NCBI GenBank assembly: GCA_037349315.1
Contig: JBAIAC010000024.1
Location: 35,389,501-35,453,500 of the forward strand
DNA: 64,000 nucleotides
Origin: Chelydra serpentina
Lineage: Eukaryota > Chordata > Testudines > Chelydridae
Direction: 5' to 3'
Shown piece after piece: positions 10,645 to 23,109 of this stretch. Made by a program: the position numbers and the translations under genes. How positions within the stretch are numbered: position 1 is the stretch's first letter; each line of letters begins with the position of its first letter. The notes under the pieces are model-generated. The model was not told the origin of the DNA. It was given only the letters and a program-made list of their open reading frames with translations, and ran no database searches.

Positions 10645-11400
10645 TAACAAAACAACCCCCAACCTCGCCAACCTCATCAGTAGAAGCAAGCTCCCCACAG
10701 ACCAGTACACACCAACTCAAAGTGGCACCAGTCCCTGACAGAACAACAGATGCAAAACCTGCAGACATATAGTCTCTGCTACGATGATCAGTACCCCCCA
10801 CAACAAACTTTTCAAGATCCATGGGTCCTATGCATGCCCATCACAACATGTGGCGTACCTCAATCACTGCATTAAATGCCCCAACAACAACTATGTGGGC
10901 GAAACAAGACAATCACTACACTCTCCAATGACCTCACACAGGAAAATCATACAAGACAAAAACACCCTATCGCTTGTGGGGAAACGCTTTTCAGAAAGCG
11001 ATCACTCCATATTTGACCTCTCAGTCCTTGTCCTCAAAGGAAACCTGCATAACACCTTCAAAAGATGAGCATGGGATCTTAAATTCTTAACTCTGCTAGA
11101 CTTTAAAAAAAATCAACAGATTCTGGTTTTATGACTCATTACAACAATCTATAACCCATTAACCCTTCTTGGTCCAATGACTCCAGAGTTGTTAATTATC
11201 TGCTTCATCTTAAATGGTCTCCTGCAACATGTTTACCCTTATTTTAAACAATCTGTCCCACCTTGAATTTAACTGTGACGCTTTAAGTACCTTTTCCGAC
11301 CTGAAGAAGAACTCTTTGTATCTTGAAACCTTGTTTCTTTCACCAACAGAAACTGGTCCAATAAAATATATTACCTCATCCACCTTGCCTCTGTCAAAAT
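10645..11400 (+). mobile_element. Penelope-like retroelement 3' part
   Basis: The block contains a linker resembling the region between RT and endonuclease of Neptune-type Penelope-like elements, then a GIY-YIG-type endonuclease remnant (10784-11068), then a 3' tail with 'cctgaagaagaactctttgt', 'ccaacagaaactggtccaat' and 'aaaatatattacctcatcca', which I recognise as the common turtle Penelope-like 3' end. The RT core is missing (5' truncation). Confidence 0.75.
10784..11068 (+). pseudogene. GIY-YIG endonuclease remnant of a Penelope-like element
   Basis: An open frame of 94 codons. It has a cysteine cluster (C at residue 18, then C-I-K-C-P near 31-35), followed by N-Y-V-G-E-T-R-Q-S, which corresponds to the Y-I-G-E-T core of the GIY-YIG nuclease. 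Next comes an S-H-R block near 52 and V-G-K-R-F-S-E-S-D-H-S near 68-78, matching the conserved G-x-H-F-x-x-x-x-H-S motif. In Penelope-like elements this domain cuts target DNA and lies C-terminal to the reverse transcriptase. The frame ends early at K-R-stop, and upstream sequence in other frames still resembles the cysteine-containing linker (C-K-T-C near 10760), so the gene is frameshifted and truncated. The ATG at 10784 is internal, not a native start. Confidence 0.75.
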
Positions 11401-11567
11401 GAAGAAAATCAGTTTGTCTTAAAATACAGTGAAAATTCTGCATATAAAGGGGAAATTGAATGATAGAAGATGATTTGTGCACTAGGCTTCTCAGTGTGTT
11501 GATATTCTCTCAGTAAACTGGAATACCATAAAAAGGACAAAGAGAAAATTTAAACACTCAAGGCCAA

Positions 11568-11672
11568 ATTCCTTTTCAGTTACACCAGTGTGAATCTGGA
11601 AACACACCAATTCAGTGAATGGAGTTACTCCATGTTTACACTAGTGCAACTAAGAGCAGAATTTGGCCCACA
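11568..11672. repeat. Decayed palindromic MITE-like hairpin
   Basis: Left end 'ggccaaattccttttcagtt' and right end 'aagagcagaatttggccca' are imperfect inverted copies, each followed inward by an 'acaccagtgtgaat' / 'gtttacactagtg' pair, around a 'cagtgaatggagttactcc' centre. Same family as 5398-5467. Confidence 0.7.
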
Positions 11673-12525
11673 TTACATAGATAAGGGCCACTGATCTATG
11701 TGAAATTCAAACCTGCTGTGATATTCTTGCGGGGGTTGAAATTTGTTAAGAGATCCAGATCTTTTGATGTGAGTAGGAGAGATGAAAAGCTTTATCACTG
11801 AATTGTAAGCTGAAAATATAAAATTCAACATCTCATGGCTTATGTACTGTGCTTCAGATTAAAACCAGTATCTGAATTCTTCAATGTTTAAAGGATGTGT
11901 GAGAGTTGGATTGGTGCCTGTCTCTGCTCCCACTGCAGTCAGCAGGATTTTTGCCCTTGATTTCTTTGGAAGAAGGTTCAGGCCCCACGTTTGTCATTTC
12001 TGTGTCCTCTTGGAAGCTGGGTTGATTTTGCAGGTGAGATGTGGGATTTCTGAGAAAGTTGCTGACTCCTCTGCTTTTAGAAGACCCCATAAGCTGATTG
12101 ATGGGTTGGCATGAGAAAAAGCTCTGCATTTTGGCAAGGTGCTGAATGCTACTGGAAACAGTAGAAGCAAGAGAAAATAACTAGGATGGAAAACCAAACA
12201 ATAATCCACACCTCACTTCAGGAAATATGCTACTCTAATTTCCTAAAGATCAAACAATTCTGTTTATAGTTAATAAAGGAAAATGAGTAACTAAATAGGG
12301 TGTACCAGCATGTCATTTAGTCTAATGTTAACATGGATAATACTTTTTCAAATAGCCATTGACATTATGAAACAGTTTCAGTATGGTCCAAAATCTCAAA
12401 TTTGAGAAGTAAAAATACTCCCAACTAATCACGACTATCCTAAAATAAAATGTTTTAAAATAATGCGTTTTATCTAGAGAGTGGACAAATTAATTTTTTT
12501 TTTTAAAAAGAAAAGTTTCATATAT
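11673..12525. other. Unassigned sequence
   Basis: Frames at 11881-12209 overlap on both strands without motif support. A homopolymer T run at about 12494-12504 borders the MITE that follows. Confidence 0.4.
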
Positions 12526-12533
12526 GCTGTGAA

Positions 12534-12801
12534 CAGGGCCGGCTCTAGGCACCAGCCTACGAAGCAGGTGTCTGGGGCGGCAAACGGGAAAGGGTGGCTT
12601 CCCGGGTGGTCTTAGGGCAGCTTTCGGAGGCATGCCGGCAGCCGCTCCTTTGGCAGCACGCTGGCGGCAGCTCCGCCGATCCTCCCTCTTCGGCGGCACG
12701 CCGGCGGCAGCTCCTCCAGGTCCCTGTTTGGCGGTTCGCCGGTGTCAGCTTTTTTTCCCCCTTTGCTGCTTGGGGCGGCAAAAAAGGTAGCGCCGGCCCT
12801 G
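12534..12801. mobile_element. hAT-type MITE (CAGGGCCGGC ends)
   Basis: A 268-bp GC-rich block starts with 'cagggccggctctagg' and ends with 'ggtagcgccggccctg', which are inverted copies. It is flanked by an 8-bp direct repeat with one mismatch (gctgtgaa at 12526-12533, actgtgaa at 12802-12809). An 8-bp target duplication and CAGGG-type ends are typical of hAT elements. Open frames across it come from GC-rich composition and are not genes. Confidence 0.85.
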
Positions 12802-12809
12802 ACTGTGAA

Positions 12810-13510
12810 ACCACATAGGGCCTATTTTAAATCTGTGAGATGGATTCAAATTGCTTGCAATAAAACATAAGCTAAATTGTGGTGGTGTTCCAAATGTGAG
12901 ATTTAACGGTCTGCCTGGAAAAATACTGGCTTGTGTGTTCTTCTGTCTCCTGTTGCTTTGAAGGGAGAAATAAACCAAAAGCCCCATTCTCAATTTGCCT
13001 TTCAACTTCCAACTCCACTGAAGTTGGGCAGAAATGAGGGACTCACCCTTTTAGTTAGGTCAGTTAGGTATGTAAAGGCATTGGAATAATTAAAAAAAAG
13101 TGTATTGCAGCAGCACAGGTTGAGTATTACTCAGTACTTTAAAATATGCATTTTCAACATGCACAAATCATTAGAAAGAACAGAAAATCCCATACTGTAA
13201 AAATGCATAAATCAGTACCTAAAAGGCACATGCTATCAAGGTACTGACAAGAAAATGTCCTGACCCTCTTCAAGGTGGTTTTGAAATCAAAGCAGAAGTG
13301 TTTTTCCCAAACCTTATAATGCTAACAAGCAAAATCTTTGTTCCAGTTGTCCTTGTAGCTGTTTCACAGCTGTACACACAAACCATACAACAAAACTGGA
13401 AACAAAGCATTATATATGGTCATAAACTGAATAAATTGAAAAAACACACTAGTTGTTATCACATATAATAATTGGCATTAAATGCCATTTATAGAAGGAA
13501 ACCAGTGGTT
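12810..13510. other. Unassigned sequence
   Basis: AT-rich, with no repeat family or gene recognised. Confidence 0.4.
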
Positions 13511-13514
13511 ATTG

Positions 13515-13800
13515 ATTCATAGATTCTAAGGCCAGAAGGGACCATTGTGATCATCTAGTCTGAAGTCCTGTGTAACACAGGCCATAGGACTTCCCTGAAT
13601 TAATTCCTGTTTGAACTAGAGTATATCTTTTAGAAAAAACATCCTATCTTGATTAAACATTTTCCAGTGATGGAGAATCCACCACAACCGTTGTTAAGTT
13701 GTTCCAATAATTAATTACCCTCACTGTTAAAAAAGTGTGCCTTATTTGTAGTCTGCATTTGTTTCAATTTCCAGCTGTAGGATCTTGTACACTGCCAATG
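13515..13800 (-). repeat. CR1 LINE 3' end, antisense
   Basis: On the plus strand it reads 'ttctaaggccagaagggacc', 'gatcatctagtctgaagtc', then 'ccagtgatggagaatccacc' and 'aagttgttccaataattaat', the antisense of a CR1 3' region. A decayed 5'-truncated copy. Confidence 0.8.
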
Positions 13801-13984
13801 ATCTGTAAGTGGGAAATTGTACTGGATTATTCCAAAACGGTTTGGTGTAAGGGACTTTTTTTTTCCCATTCAGCAGGATTTTCCATTAAACAAACTGATG
13901 CTAAGTGGGCTTCACTGTGTCTATATTATTTTGGTTTTTTTTCCTAAAAGCCTGATCCAATCCCATTAATGTGAACAAAAATAC

Positions 13985-14135
13985 TCTCGGAGTAGATTTT
14001 AAAGGGATTTAGATGCCTAAAGATGTGGATCGATGCCTAATGGGATTCTCAAAAGTGGGATTTTGAAAATCTGAATGTTTAGATGCCTAAATGCTTTTAA
14101 AAATCTGCCCTCATTGACTCCACTGGGCTTTGGAC
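13985..14135. repeat. Decayed 'gatgcctaaat' repeat
   Basis: The phrase 'gatgcctaa' occurs three times within 100 bp (near 14011, 14031 and 14081), with 'gggattttgaaaatctg' between. It resembles a small inverted-repeat element ('ttaggcacctaaat ... aaaatctggccc'). A related piece is at 39098-39180. Confidence 0.45.
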
Positions 14136-14139
14136 CTGA

Positions 14140-17100
14140 CCCTGAATCAGAGAGGTTTTGGGGTTGTGAGGCTGAGAGGACTATCTATTTGTCTTTGAGT
14201 AGATAGGAACCCAGTATTTCAACACCTTTCATTCTTATTCAGTCTTCTGTGGATACTGGAATGTCCAACACATTGTTTAACCATGTAGTGTGTGAGATAC
14301 AGAGGTAATGTAGATGAGTGTGTGTAAACTGAAAGAAGAAAATAATCTCATTTTGTAGGCAGCCTGAGATTAACTGCTTTTGGAAAGGGATTCTGCCTAG
14401 TCTGAGTTAGGCTGTGTGACAAGGAATTTGTAGCACATGGTCAGATACAGTATGTTATCATCTAGATAGAATAGTAATTAATAAATAGGCTGAGAAGATC
14501 TGTGGATTTAAAAGGATTCATTGTTCATTTTACGTGCGAGAAAATGGGGAAAAGTTATAAATATCCGAAAACAAAAGATTAGGTGAATCCTATTAGAATA
14601 TATTTTCTGTCGTTCACAGTATTGGCCTGTCTGCCACCCTGTTAAAAAGAATAAGTGGGTTGCAGCTGTGTGTTTTCATATAATTAGTATTGCAGTTTGG
14701 TTCAGTCAAGTTCAGCAGGACGGTTGCCAATCAGCGTTGGCTTTTGGCCCATTGATGTGTTGTTGCAAGTGACATTGTCAAGAGCTCATTTATTGGACCA
14801 CTGTTCCTGTAAGTGATTGTCAATAAGAGATTATATGAGGGTGTTTACAGAGACAAGGTGACTTGGGTTTTTCAATCTTCTCTTATTTTTGAGGATACTG
14901 CCAATGACCTGTTTGGTCCAGTATCAGTTTGATGGTTGCTCTGTCACTTTTGAACTGATATGAACCACTTGATCTGAGAGACCTGAGTGGATGCTATAAT
15001 TGACAACATTAACTCTCTGCTGGGATTTGCTTATTTATTTGCAGATGAGCTGTCTGTGTTGACTGGTTTTAGAACCAATTTTATATCTCACATTTCTGCA
15101 AGAGGATTTTTTCTATAGTTAATTATAGGATTATAATTGCCAATTAAGTGATAAGCCACAATAGGGCTTGTATTCCTGGGCCACTGGTGCATGCCTTAAA
15201 TACATTGTGAGGCACAAGGCCAAAGGCCAAGCAGTGCATCAGTGGCGTAGGAATGAGCATCCTGATATGGCTTATTGCTACTATTGGTTCTTAATTTTAA
15301 ATTAGATGTAAAAAATAATTGAAAGGACTTGGCGCGGGAGATGGGAAAGGATTTTATGCAACACTTCTTTCCTATATGGAAAATAATTCATAGTAGAAAT
15401 GCAAGGAAAAATAGGAAGAGAAAGAATAATGAGAATGATTCTAAAGTTCTCTCTCCTTTGTCTTCCTTCCTTCACCTGAACCCCTCCTCAATTTCTCCAT
15501 GAGCCAAGACATGCTTTTCAGTTCGGTAACAATTAGATTTTCAGTCTAATTCTATTGCAGAAGTGGAAGTGCTGAGCAGTTCAGAGATTTGGTTATAAAG
15601 TATCAGAAATGAAGGCAGCAGGAAGGGTATCCTCATTCACAGAAGGCAGGTGGGATTATATTGATAATATTTTCTAACATGTCCTGCTCTGTCAGATCCC
15701 TTTATTCTCACATTTGTTATTTTGTCTTTCCATGAAAAGTGTAATATCTTCCTCAGCCATCTGTGATGGTCAGCCTCCAATCTCTTTGTTAGCTACTGTC
15801 ATTGGCCAAATCTGGGCTCCATACATTAGCATGCTCAGTACAATCACCTGGTACAATTTGACTTTTAGTTTGATGTGGAGACCTCTGTTTGATGAGATGT
15901 TCTTCTTCCTTCCAAAGTGGTGTTAGCTTTCCCTTTGTGAAGTATCACTTTCACACCAAAAAGTGTGCCTGGGCTCTTTTTTTCTACATGAGAGAATGTT
16001 AACTTCTAAATGCACTAAAATCAATATAATCCCCTCAGAGCAGAACAAATAGGTGATGCCATTTCTATTATTATGCTCTTTGTTGTTGGACTGGAGAGGC
16101 AGAGTGCCAGTTTGTGTATTATTAAAATATCCAGGTCCCTGATTTGGGAAGCAAGTCTAATAGAAATTACCAAGAGAGATTAGTTCATTTTTAAAACCTT
16201 GAGTCAAAAAGTCAAGGTTGCCCTGCTCTGCTGGACTTCGAAATATCACAGCATGTTGAAATTAATGGTGTCTAATGCAGTTTCACTGATTTTGACAAGG
16301 CTAGGGATTTCTCATCCTCTAGAAGAACAGTCATATCAGCCAAAATGCACAGTCAAACTGTGCAGACCAAGCAATTTGAGATGACTAGCATTTCATATAT
16401 ACTGAACAGCAGCACCACAAACTGTGTTACTCTTTAGTTGTTTATGTTTATCTTTTGCTATTAAAATAACCTTTGGAATTAGACTCATATATCTTATAAT
16501 TTCTTACAGATGCTATTAACAGAAGAAAAGAAATGAATGTCTGATCATTTAAGCCCCTTCATGTTCATACTGGCCCTGATCCAAAGGCCAGTGAAGTCAG
16601 AGGAAAAATTCTGATTGATTTCAATGGGCTTTAAATCATGCCCACTGTTTATATGGACATTTTGCTCTGAAAATACTTCTAAAAACCCACTCTCTCCATA
16701 CACTCAGCTCTTTCACTGCATTTCCATTACTAATCTCCACACTGACACTACCTGGTCTCTCCCTAGCAAACTAAACTCTACCTGAAAGTGAAAGATAAAC
16801 ACCACCCCAGAAGTCTTAAAAAATGCTGGGTTTTTCCCTCCTCCCAAACTTTTCTGTCATCTCCCTAACTCTATTATCTCCCCTCATTTGTTTATGACTT
16901 CTAATTCACAGCTACACTGTGTCCCCCTTGGTCATGTATGAGAACATGCTCACCTTAAAATTTGTGCAATCCTGTGCTTAGATTGTCAGCTCCTCAGGTC
17001 AGGGAGCTCGGAAGTGCTTCCCCACTGTCATGTGCCTCATGCAGTCATATAAATAGAGGTGGGCAAAATGACTGCAAAAGTGACTGCCCACGGCTATCCC

Positions 17101-17435
17101 CTCAGAGCAGTTAGTGCTGTTCACCCACTTTGCACAGGTGTATATGATACACAAAGTCATATACCATGGAGAATCAGCCCTCTTATCTTCTTCTTTGCTT
17201 GTAAAACACTAATGCACAGCTGCAGCTGTATATAACAAATAAATTGATGGCCATATCAGAACCCCAGTGTGCAATAAAATATAAATTACCCAAGTTTAAT
17301 TTACAGCTTGCCAGTGGAAAGCAAATATGAATGTTATTAGCAAAAGCATTGTAACCTTTTTATGTTCCCCATTCCAGTGATTCTATCTCACTTCATACAC
17401 CTCACATTGTCTGGCTACGTCAGAAGGAGGACAGG
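14140..17435. other. Long unassigned stretch
   Basis: No gene, RNA or intact repeat could be supported. At about 16570-16640 a decayed '...ggccctgatccaaaggcc...ttcaatgggctt...' block belongs to the palindromic small-repeat type. Short frames at 15714 and 16199 have no motif. Confidence 0.4.
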
Positions 17436-17439
17436 AGGC

Positions 17440-17965
17440 ACTGGATGTGGTTTAATTAGGCCACAACTTTATTCTTAACTGTCTGGGAGCTGATAAAAGT
17501 GTGCAGTCCAGGTAGTTCCATGATCATTTTCATATATACCCAGGGGGCTTCCATATCAGCCCTCCCCCTTTCCCATCCTAGACCACAGCCAAGCCGCTGC
17601 TGGGACCTCACCATACCCCCTTGAATGAGGGTTGGGGAGGCTATTTCACCACTTTCATGGCTGGGAGGGAGCATGCTGCTCTGCCTGGTTCAGGTAAAAG
17701 AGGGCTTTTCATACCTGGTATGGACCTATATAGTACCTCCTCTCTTCTGGTCACCTGGGGGATGGGTCAGCGTCCCCATTGTGCCCTTCCCTGCAGCTGC
17801 AGTAAAAGTCACCCCATGCCTCTCTAACCCTTAAAGAGGTACACACCTTCCTCCAACAAGCCTGACAATGGACCCTCCCCTGTGCGATATGGTCATTGTC
17901 AAACTGCCAATGTCTAGAACTGTCCAGAATATTGTGTTTCCAGGTAAAAGTATCCAAGAAAGTGT
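17440..17965. repeat. Probable interspersed repeat, unclassified
   Basis: The composition switches to GC-rich, with phrases ('ccacaactttattcttaact', 'gccaagccgctgctgggacc', 'ctctaacccttaaagaggta') that I associate with a recurrent turtle repeat. No ends, target duplication or coding motif was found, so the call rests on recollection and composition. Confidence 0.35.
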
Positions 17966-17969
17966 AAAA

Positions 17970-20255
17970 AAAACCCCAAACCAACAAATTTAGAGCACCA
18001 CTGTTCCCATGGTGTTATTATAAAGGTGTTGGCTATTGCAATCGATTTCTTCTTAACTTCAGGGCTTTTTTTTTGGCTTTGCTCTGTGGTATCAGCTAAT
18101 GTTGTGCTTTTGGCCTTTGTTATATTTCTGCACTTTGCTATTGAGTGCCCCTTTTTATTTTGATGTTTTTCTGCTTATGTAGTTCTGAGAAGATATCAGA
18201 CAGAACTTCTGTAGGCGAGTTAGTTCAGGTCTTACATGTTTGTATATTTTAGTTCAATAGGATGGTTTTGTCCGTCAGAGTTCTGGAGCACTTTATCGCC
18301 ATTCGTATCCGTGAGAGTGTGTTGTTTTTGGTTTTTTACAAATGCCATCATTTGACTTAACAGATGAATACGTTTTAAAGCCAGAAGGGACCAATTCACT
18401 CAGGAGTGTTTGAAAATCACTGGTGCTGCAGGACAAACTAGAGCTGCCAGTTACCCTGTGCACTGAGCCACTCAGGGAGGGACTGCTCAGCTCGTCATGC
18501 TGTGGTGCTGCTCTGTACTGCCCTTTATTTGAGCCAGTGGCTAAATGCCACATTCTGGCCCATAAATAGTTTTTTTTTTTTAATTCCTAAAAGGTTACAG
18601 CGTCGGGGTGTCTGAAGGCATGAAGTGAAATGCAGTTTGTTTTTCACCATTAGCTTTCCTTTTGACAAGGAAGCCACATTTTCCCTCTAATTTTGTTGCA
18701 GACTTTTCTTCCACTGACAAGGTGCTTATACAGAAGCGTGTTTAGTGGGCGTCTGGTATCGACATTTGTTGATGATCTCAACAAGGTTGCCAGTATACAC
18801 AAGCACAATGAAATACGTAAAAACTAGGTGGCAAATCTATTAGAGGACCCTGCTATAAATACTGACTCTGCTTTCGCTTACACAGGGGTAGTTCAGAAGT
18901 AATTCATTCAAAGTCCATAGAATTACATGGGTGTAAAATGGTGCATGCAAGATCAAAATGAGGCCCATTGAGTCTTTACATCCCCTAGCATCACTATGTT
19001 TTTATATTACATCCAACTTGTTAAATATAGAGAAACAAAACCAGCTGTTTCTTTTGCTTTTGGCTATTCCTAGAATATTCAGAATGAATAAAGTCACTGC
19101 CTACAGCAGTGACTGGAAGGGAGAGGACTGATCCAGGGTTACAAAGTTATTTCCAAACATGGCTCCGTCATATATGTGTGCAGCAAAGCTATTATATAAA
19201 TTACTTAGTTTTCAATAACAATATGCATAGTTTGGGGCTACATAACTAGTTAATACATGGCTGTATCACCTCTGAATGTTTGGGTTTAAGTCCCACTTTC
19301 ATCACAGTCAATTTTAGCCTCTTCCCAATTATCAGTCTTTGCTTAAAGTAGGCCTGATGCTGAAATTGCAGGGTTTTTTAGTTCAGGATTGCAGTGCATT
19401 GGCAGAGTTGATGGCAACATTTTTCTAAAAGAAATAAACAAAACTATCCCAAAGTACCTAAGGTGCTTCCAAAATATTATTCAAAGCACAATTAAGTGTT
19501 TAATGAAGATGGCTGTGCTAATTGCTATCTCAAGGATTACTCTACCTCTCTCTACAAGGCTGCAAAGAGACAATTCCATCATGCACTATTAGTCTGAGAT
19601 TTCAGAGGCTTCACCACTACCAATAGAAGCATAGTAATATTCTGGTAAGGTCTGGGTTTTCACATGGCTATCTGATCAGAACTTCGTTTCCTCTCTCACT
19701 TCGCTTTTTTATCTTCAGCTTGCGTCAGTATACAACAGAAGCAAAACTCTTCAGGCCTGGTTGTTCTCAGAAATGCTTGTGTATCCCAAACAATCAGAGA
19801 AAATTGAACAATTTTCAAATGCAGGTGCTGGATGTGAGACACTGGAATCCATATTTAGCACCTTTGTAAATGGCTTGGTTTTAAAAGATACTGAGCACTT
19901 GTAGTTCCCATTGGCTTCAAAGAAATTGCAGTGGGGGTTATGGTTGCCCAGGACATTTAAAAAATAGGGCTATTTATTTAGATGTCTGAATATGTATTGA
20001 GTTTCCTAACTTCAGAAGTTTGGACATTTTGGGCAAGGTGCCCTTGCTAAAGCAAAGTAAATAGATAAATACACAATTTAAATAAAAAAATATAGATGGA
20101 AAGATGCATATGCCCTTTTTGAAATAAACATCTGCATGATGTGCTTTCCCATCACTCTTCAGAGAGGAGTTACACAGTTGGGACACAGAGGCCCATCGGT
20201 TGTTCTCTACTCTATGTCAGCAACTCTTGTCAGCCCTGACATACTCACTACACCT
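17970..20255. other. Unassigned sequence with small repeat scraps
   Basis: Nothing coding is supported. A scrap of CR1 3' end, antisense, is visible at about 18370-18400 ('aaagccagaagggacca'). Confidence 0.4.
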
Positions 20256-20260
20256 CACAC

Positions 20261-21225
20261 ACTGTTGTCATAATTTGTATGTAAAAGTTGTCATGTAAGG
20301 TTCCAAAAATCATTGTGTGGTGTATGTCGGGGGGGTGTACAAGGAGTTATAAATATGTGCTAGAATTATGTTCTTAAAATGTATTCGGCAAGCAGTGCCT
20401 AAGCCCAGTCTGCCCTAGGTCGTCAGGCAGAGACAATGAAGGTACATTTACATAAAAAGTAAACAAATCAATCAACCTAGTGAATGAGGAGATAGTGAAG
20501 AGGTTATCATGTTGGGTTGGGGGTTGGAAGGAGACTGGAAAAATTAATGTGGTGTCAGCTCCCTGGTGGACACAGAAAGCATCAGTGAACTTTAGAAGAT
20601 AGAAGCAAGGATAGAAAACCATTTTGACATCTATCACTTGAGGGGCTAATGGGGCCACAGCTCTTGAAATCAGAGAACGATGGATTCTTCAGTCAAAGGG
20701 GTTGAAGTCTCTGGGAACTGAATATAGGTGAGAAACCTGCTAGGCAAAGGTTGTAACTCGCTGAAATTAAGTTTTAGTTTTAGAAGCATATTTTTGCTAC
20801 TGTTTGCTTGTAACATTTTCTGTCTTTTTTCCCCTATACTTGGTAACACTTAAATCTATGCCTTTTTGATTAATAAACTGCTTCTCTTTCAGTAATAACC
20901 AACACAGTACTGTGGTTTTCATAAGAGTGTTTGGCAAAACCCAGTTAAATTAATGAGCTGCTGTTTATTGTCTATATAAATGAGCAATAAACTTAATAAC
21001 TTCTGTGAGTGTTCCAGGAGAGGGCTGGCCACTACCAGGAGAAAGTTTTGAGGAAATTTGGAACTGGGGTGTGTTGGAGTTACCCTGAAAAAAGAAACTG
21101 GGTGGCAGAAGATAGGATGTGACTTGCATGTTTGTGTGGGCCACAGCAGCATAGCATTTAAGGCATCCAGAGTTGCAGGGCAGGAGATGACACAACTCCT
21201 TACTGGTCTGGGGTGAATACCACAA
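20261..21225 (+). mobile_element. Candidate solo LTR
   Basis: The stretch starts TG ('tgttgtcataatttgtatgt') and can end CA (near 21225). Near its middle a candidate polyadenylation region 'ttgattaataaactgcttct' lies at about 20867-20886, as in an LTR R/U5 region. The opening phrase matches a turtle LTR I remember. No target duplication was found, so the ends and the solo-LTR reading are tentative. Confidence 0.5.
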
Positions 21226-21261
21226 CAATGAATCTTATGTAAGTCAGTACTAGGATCTAGC

Positions 21262-21576
21262 CTGGGCATCGGCAACCTTTGGCATGCGGCTCACCAGGGT
21301 AAGCCCCCTGGTGGGCCGGGCCGGTTTGTTTACTTGCTGCGTCCACCGGTTCGGCCGATCGCGGCTCCCACTGGCCGCAGTTCGCCGTACCCGGCTAATG
21401 CGGGAAGTGACGCGCTGGCCGCTGCTTCCCACAGCCCCCATTGGCCGGGGACGACAAACCGCGGCCAGTGGGAGCCACGATCGGCTGAACCGGTGGACAC
21501 GGCAAGTAAACAAACCAGCCCGGCCCGCCAGGGAATTTACCCTGGCGAGCTGCGTGCCGAAGGTTGTCGATGCCTG
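21262..21576. mobile_element. hAT-type palindromic MITE
   Basis: A 315-bp GC-rich insertion with inverted ends ('gggcatcggcaacctttggc' at left; the right end is its complement with small differences) and arms that mirror each other inward ('tgtttacttgctgcgtccac' against 'gtggacacggcaagtaaaca'). It is flanked by a duplicated 'atctagc' (7-8 bp, at 21254-21261 and about 21576-21583), as expected for hAT elements. Frames on both strands (21250-21577) are shadows of this palindrome. Confidence 0.85.
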
Positions 21577-21599
21577 ATCTAGCCCATGAAATGTGTATG

Positions 21600-22870
21600 T
21601 ATGTGGGTGTTTTGAGAAGGTGAGGACTTGAGAGGGGGGACAGGCAGGGAATGGGATATGTGTGTATGTTAGTATTTAGGAATGGCTCAATAAGGTTCTG
21701 ATGGTGCAATGAGCTCCATGCAGATGAATTCCAATGCCTGAGTTAAGCCCTGTTAATTCTGGTAGGCACAGACTCCACCTCTGTGGAGCTCATTGTTGGA
21801 TTGGGACCTACACATGTCTTCATGGCAGAGTTATCCTGGGCTCTTTCCTGGGTGTTAGCCCAAATTCACCTACCGGCCACACACAAAAGCCTTTTATCTG
21901 GTTTTGGAGGTGCGTTAAGCCTGGGTTAGTTTACTCAACTGTGGGTGTAGGTTAGAGACTGGGCTCTGATTTAAGTTGGGCTAGCACTTGTTCACAATGT
22001 AGTGAAGAAAAAGGTTAAATCACTCAATCATAGAGCATCACAGCAGAAAGGACTATGGGAAATGCCCCCAGACATATGGATGAGTGCAGAAACAGTGAGG
22101 ACATAGTAAATAGGGTATGGCTTTGCAGCTTGACTGCTCACACCTGGGCTAGGAAAACCTGGCTGCCCAAACTCAGGTGCTGATCACCGGGGCTAACTCT
22201 GCAGGGAAGACACACTCAAAAGGCCTGTGTTTGCATCCACCAATGCCAGTGGGGATGTTGTCATAGATTTCAACTGGAGCAAGATTAGGCGTTAAAACCA
22301 GGGAGAAGAGTGTTGATGGATGAGTATTCACATTAACCCAATGTAATAAAACTTCTGCCTTTAGAGGTCATTGCAGTTTGTAAATGGTGTTCAAACACTG
22401 TGAGGCAGGGGGCATTTATCAAGCACAATATTATTCCTGAAACAAACTGGTGAAAGAAATCCTATATAGTGTATAATACACTTCCAAAAGGGACACATTG
22501 CAGCAGAGGAACAGATGTCCAGAACCTGGTAGGTGAGCAATACTGTGAAAATGTGGTCTGTGCCAGTGTAACAGAAAGGGAAAAAACACTCAGTGAGAAG
22601 TGCAGTGGTGCGTGCAGAAGCCTGGTAAAACCTACACTTGAGAATCAGTCTGTGCATTTTGGAACTTTGGCTGCATTTTAAATGAGAGCCCATTCCAGAC
22701 TACCTTTTCTTTTGAATAACATTTTCCACATATTACAGGACTTCTAGGGATTAAACACTGCCTCACAAATGTAGGCATAATGTGGATAACCGAAGTTATT
22801 CACTAAGCTTTCATGAAATGGCAGAATGGTGCTGTGTGGTTATCATGGATTTCCAGAAATGTTATTGTAT
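21600..22870. other. Unassigned sequence
   Basis: No gene seen. Around 21900-22210 phrases such as 'cctgggctaggaaaacctgg' and 'ggggctaactctgcagggaa' suggest a decayed MITE, without definable ends. Confidence 0.35.
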
Positions 22871-22875
22871 GTTGT

Positions 22876-23109
22876 TGTAGCGGGGTGGTTACCCCACTCC
22901 TGCCCTGACAGCTTAAAAGGATAGTGGGTGGGGTCCCCCTGGGAGGGGAGACCCAGACAAGGGGGTACTGCCGGGGGGGGGGGGGGCAGCACCCCAGACA
23001 GAAGGGCACCGGGGTCCGGGAGGGACACTGGTCTCCAGAGGGTGCTCTGGAGCTAGACGAGCTAATTCCCAGAGAAACCAGCAGGAGGCGTGAGTCCTGC
23101 CCGCTTACA
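22876..23109 (+). repeat. 5' LTR with internal deletion
   Basis: It matches the start ('taccccactc' region) and the last about 190 bp of the 3' LTR ('tagtgggtggggtccccctg' onward) but lacks about 385 bp in between, including the TATA-like promoter. It therefore looks transcriptionally crippled. A run of 14 G at about 22974-22987 is also unlike the 3' copy. Confidence 0.8.

Noticed and set aside
20261..21225. Host gene 3' end suggested by the aataaa-type signal near 20870
   Set aside because: The signal fits better in the R region of an LTR-like block, and no exon lies upstream; the LTR call itself remains tentative.
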